DNA of 64,000 nucleotides from Myxococcales bacterium UBA1203 (lineage in GTDB: Bacteria > Myxococcota > Myxococcia > Myxococcales > UBA5297), in contig DBXV01000004.1 of assembly GCA_002309695.1 (NCBI GenBank), forward strand, positions 34,980 to 98,979, in the 5' to 3' direction. The notes beneath the pieces are model-generated. The model was not told the DNA's origin. It did not search any database and saw only the letters and a list, made by a program, of their open reading frames with translations. This document shows, piece after piece, positions 61,827 through 64,000 of this stretch (position 1 is its first letter; each line of letters starts with the position of its first letter). The position numbers and the translations under genes were made by a program.

Positions 61827-61855
61827 CCTCTAGTCGCGCGACCCTCAAAATTCAA
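61827..61855 (-). promoter_or_regulatory. Promoter of the 5S transcarboxylase gene
   Basis: On the minus strand TTGAAT, a 17-base spacer and TAGAGG, then CCCGCCGC and six T. The region is divergent, so it belongs to this gene. Confidence 0.65.
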
Positions 61856-62006
61856 GGCAGCGGGGGTGAGGGATACAAACTGAAGGGAGGCTGAAAACCG
61901 GCTTCTTCGCGGCTGTAATTCCCCTCTTGAAATGTGCCCGCCGGACCGGAAACCGGCCCGCCCGTTTGTCCGTTCCGAACCGTCTTCCCTGAGGAGGCGC
62001 ACAGCC

Positions 62007-63101
62007 ATGACCGCCCAAGTCTATTTCGTCCCCATCACCGCGGATGAATCCGCTGCATCCGTGGACGCCAAAGCCGTCCGCCTTTTTGACGCCGCTGGCT
62101 TCGCTTCTCTCGCCGAACCCGATGACCTGGTGGGGCTCAAGGTCCACTTCGGCGAGGAGGGGAACACCAACTTCATTCCCTCGGCCTGGCTGAAATCGAT
62201 TGTGGACAGGTTCAAATCCCAGGGTGCCAAGCCCTTCTGGACCGAGACCAGCACCCTCTACGCGGGGCAGCGGGCCAACGCCGTCGATCACGCTCTCCTG
62301 GCGCACAGGCACGGCTACGGCATCGAGGACACGGGAATTCCTGTGGTGTTCAGCGACGGTCTGATTGGGCGCGGCGAAGTCGAGGTGGCGCTGCCCAAAG
62401 CGGGCGGCAAGGTGGTTCGCGTGGCGGAGGACGTGGCCAACATGAACGCGCTCCTTGTTCTGAGCCATGCCACGGGCCACGTGGCGGCGGGCTACGGCGG
62501 CGCCTTCAAAAATCTGGGGATGGGGCTCTCCAGCCGCAAGGGCAAGCTCTGGCAGCACGCCGTGGTTCAGCCGTTCATCGACGCCGAAAAATGCCGCGGG
62601 TGCGGGCTCTGCGCCCGGCACTGTCCTCAGGATGCCATCACCATGACGCCCCGAAGCGGCGGCGGCCCCAGACTGCTAGCGGCCATCAGTAAAAAGGCGT
62701 GCATCGGCTGCGGCGAATGTCTGGCCACCTGCCGCACCGACGCCGTGACCTTCGACTGGAACAGCGAGTCCGTGAAGCTCCAGGAGCGGCTTCTGGAACA
62801 GGCCGCCGGCGTCATCGAGCTGCTCCGGGGACGCATGGGCTTTATGAACTTCATCCACAGGGTCGGCAGCCTGTGCGACTGCGCGCCGTCGTCGCCGAAG
62901 GACACTCTCATCGACGCGCTGGGCATTCTGGCCTCCAGTGACCCGCTGGCCATCGAGCAGGCGACGATCGACCTGATGAACCGGCGGCTTGGATGCGATT
63001 TCCACAGGCACTCCCACGGTGTGGATTTCGAGGTTCAGTTCAGGAGCGCGGAAAAGCTGGGGCTGGGCAGCCGCGACTATGTGCTGATTGAGCTGGACTG
63101 A
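62007..63101 (+). CDS. DUF362 protein with two 4Fe-4S ferredoxin motifs
   Basis: A 364-residue soluble iron-sulfur protein. The DUF362 domain takes up about residues 1-190, with GLKVHFGEEGNTNFI and the loop LSHATGHVAAGYGGAFKNLGMG. Two ferredoxin motifs follow: CRGCGLCARHC (about 200) and CIGCGECLATC (about 235). It is likely an electron carrier or redox sensor in anaerobic metabolism; the partner enzyme is unknown. GAGGAGG precedes the chosen ATG. It is divergent from the transcarboxylase gene, from which it is separated by a 250-base promoter region. Confidence 0.88.
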   Translation: MTAQVYFVPITADESAASVDAKAVRLFDAAGFASLAEPDDLVGLKVHFGEEGNTNFIPSAWLKSIVDRFKSQGAKPFWTETSTLYAGQRANAVDHALLAHRHGYGIEDTGIPVVFSDGLIGRGEVEVALPKAGGKVVRVAEDVANMNALLVLSHATGHVAAGYGGAFKNLGMGLSSRKGKLWQHAVVQPFIDAEKCRGCGLCARHCPQDAITMTPRSGGGPRLLAAISKKACIGCGECLATCRTDAVTFDWNSESVKLQERLLEQAAGVIELLRGRMGFMNFIHRVGSLCDCAPSSPKDTLIDALGILASSDPLAIEQATIDLMNRRLGCDFHRHSHGVDFEVQFRSAEKLGLGSRDYVLIELD

Positions 63102-63149
63102 CGGCTGGACACGCTGAACAGGCAGCTTTTCCGGACCTCGCATCCGCTC

Positions 63150-63177
63150 TCGACAAGCGTCCGAAAATGGCTAGAAG
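63150..63177 (+). promoter_or_regulatory. Putative promoter of the ketosynthase gene
   Basis: TCGACA, 16 bases, TAGAAG, then GCGCCGGC and TTT. It sits before a terminator-like hairpin, so it may instead be accidental. Confidence 0.35.
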
Positions 63178-63189
63178 GCGCCGGCTTTC

Positions 63190-63224
63190 AGAGGGTGCGG
63201 CTGCTTCCCCACACCCTCTTTTTT
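63190..63224 (+). terminator. Intrinsic terminator between the DUF362 and ketosynthase genes
   Basis: AGAGGGTG pairs with CACCCTCT around a loop of about 14 bases, followed by a T run. It most simply ends the DUF362 transcript, though the candidate promoter just upstream would place it in the ketosynthase leader. Confidence 0.7.
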
Positions 63225-63346
63225 CATGCCTTTTTCTTCTGAAAGCGCCGCCGGCCGGCGCCCAGGAAATGCGCCTTCGGCACGAGGGAGCCGCAGAGAC
63301 AGCGCTAAGAGGCCAACACAGAAGAGGAAGAGCTGAAAGATTTGGA

Positions 63347-64000
63347 ATGGATATGACGCAGAGACGACGTGTCGCCATTACGGGCATCGGCATGACAACT
63401 CCCATCGGCAACAGCCTCGACGAGGTTTCCGCTGCGTTGCGTGCCGGACGAAGCGGCATTCAGCGAATGAATGAGTGGGACAGCATCGATGGCCTGGCGA
63501 CGCGGCTGGCCGCGCCCTGCGATGTGGACCTCTCCTGCCTGCCCCGGAAAAAGACCCGCACCATGGGTCGTGTGGCGCTGCTGTCCGCCTGGGCTACTCA
63601 GCAGGCCATCAATCAAGCCGGGCTCTCTTCCGAGGAGCTTTCCGACGGCCGGACGGGGCTGGCCTACGGTTCAACATCCGGGTCCACGCCGGCGTTTCAG
63701 CATTTCGTGGGCAAGCTCCTGTTTGAGAACACCACGAGCGGCATCCAGAGCAGCGTCTATCTCCAGCTGATGAGCCACACGACGACAGCGAACCTGGCCT
63801 CGTATTTCGGCATCCGCGGCCGCGTGTACACGACGTGCGCCGCCTGCGTTTCCGCCTCTCTGGCCATCGGCTACGGCTATGAGGCGATTCGTTACGGGAT
63901 GCAGGACCGCATGATTGTGGGCGGCGCGGAGGAGTGCCACGTCGCCAATGCCGTGGTCTTCGACATCATGTTTGCCACCTCGCGCCGCTACAACGACGCC
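63347..64000 (+). CDS. Beta-ketoacyl-ACP synthase, aryl-polyene-cluster-like, 3' end outside the window
   Basis: The first 218 residues of a condensing enzyme. The family start RRVAITGIGMTTPIGNSLDEV is present; EWDSIDGLATRLAAP, KKTRTMGRVALLS, AYGSTSGSTPAF and YLQLMSHTTTANLA, and then GYGYEAIRYG, resemble ketosynthases of aryl-polyene pigment clusters more than FabF. The likely active-site cysteine is Cys167 in TTCAACVSAS; Cys164 precedes it. A second ATG two codons on is possible; GAGGAAG lies about 15 bases upstream. If the comparison is right, an aryl-polyene or related acyl-chain cluster begins here and continues beyond the window. Confidence 0.8.
   Translation, partial: MDMTQRRRVAITGIGMTTPIGNSLDEVSAALRAGRSGIQRMNEWDSIDGLATRLAAPCDVDLSCLPRKKTRTMGRVALLSAWATQQAINQAGLSSEELSDGRTGLAYGSTSGSTPAFQHFVGKLLFENTTSGIQSSVYLQLMSHTTTANLASYFGIRGRVYTTCAACVSASLAIGYGYEAIRYGMQDRMIVGGAEECHVANAVVFDIMFATSRRYNDA

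Noticed and set aside
63190..63224. Third leader attenuator, before the ketosynthase gene
   Set aside because: The DUF362 gene ends 90 bases upstream in the same direction, so the hairpin is more simply its terminator; the candidate promoter before it has a weak -35.

Overview
The window looks like GC-rich chromosome of an anaerobic, possibly animal-associated Gram-negative bacterium of the Myxococcota / former Deltaproteobacteria. Supporting signs are: long secreted proteins built of 'Myxococcus cysteine-rich' (DUF4215-type) repeats; a protein with Fibrobacter-type FISUMP domains; DUF1844; FHA/TPR and HEAT/TPR proteins; several beta-barrel outer-membrane proteins and many lipoproteins; a 5S-type methylmalonyl-CoA:pyruvate transcarboxylase subunit (propionate-type fermentation); and a palindromic intergenic repeat of a kind common in gut bacteria. 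The lineage is an inference; there is no rRNA in the window.

Layout. 0-5 kb: end of a membrane protein, then a leftward group of FHA/TPR membrane protein, ECF sigma factor, zinc-finger anti-sigma factor, rlmN and a membrane protein. 5.3-5.6 kb: tRNA-Val and tRNA-Asp with promoter and terminator. 5.7-8.7 kb: lipoprotein, aromatic amino acid ammonia-lyase, GYF-like tail-anchored protein. 8.8-13.2 kb: gap with a terminator-bearing leader, a degenerate phosphoglycerate-kinase N-domain, M23 peptidase lipoprotein, NamZ muramidase. 13.3-25.5 kb: two adjacent paralogous cysteine-rich giants (about 2,030 and 2,009 residues). 25.8-29.7 kb: Bax-inhibitor-1-like protein and the FISUMP lipoprotein. 29.9-32.1 kb: histidine phosphatase, pyrH, frr. 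32.2-32.5 kb: palindromic repeat elements. 32.6-38.2 kb: flotillin/NfeD, then HEAT lipoprotein, small lipoprotein and FadL-like barrel. 38.3-45.8 kb: radical SAM protein, AmpG-like transporter, small secreted protein, AlkD, SpoIID, DinG-like helicase. 46-54.3 kb: nuclease-like cysteine-rich lipoprotein, yhbY, TPR protein, nadK, recN, three less characterised genes. 54.3-57.7 kb: exbD/exbB and two paralogous outer-membrane proteins. 58-64 kb: hydrolase-like lipoprotein, DsbA-like lipoprotein, transcarboxylase 5S subunit, DUF362 ferredoxin, and the start of a ketosynthase resembling those of aryl-polyene clusters.

How the genes fit together. Much of the window concerns the envelope: peptidoglycan turnover (M23, NamZ, AmpG-like, SpoIID), energised transport (ExbB/ExbD), outer-membrane barrels, and disulfide-rich surface proteins that a DsbA-like lipoprotein might help fold. 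The rest is housekeeping (glycolysis, nucleotide, NAD, ribosome and DNA-repair genes).

The most unusual signals are regulatory. At least ten start regions share a layout of TTGAC-like -35, 16-18 bp spacer, a TAAAGG-like -10, a short block of G/C and, in protein-gene promoters, a run of T where transcription should begin; the tRNA promoter lacks that run. The gap and FISUMP leaders also carry a terminator-shaped hairpin between promoter and ribosome-binding site. The second notable oddity is the half-length PGK-like gene after gap, which has lost substrate-binding residues.
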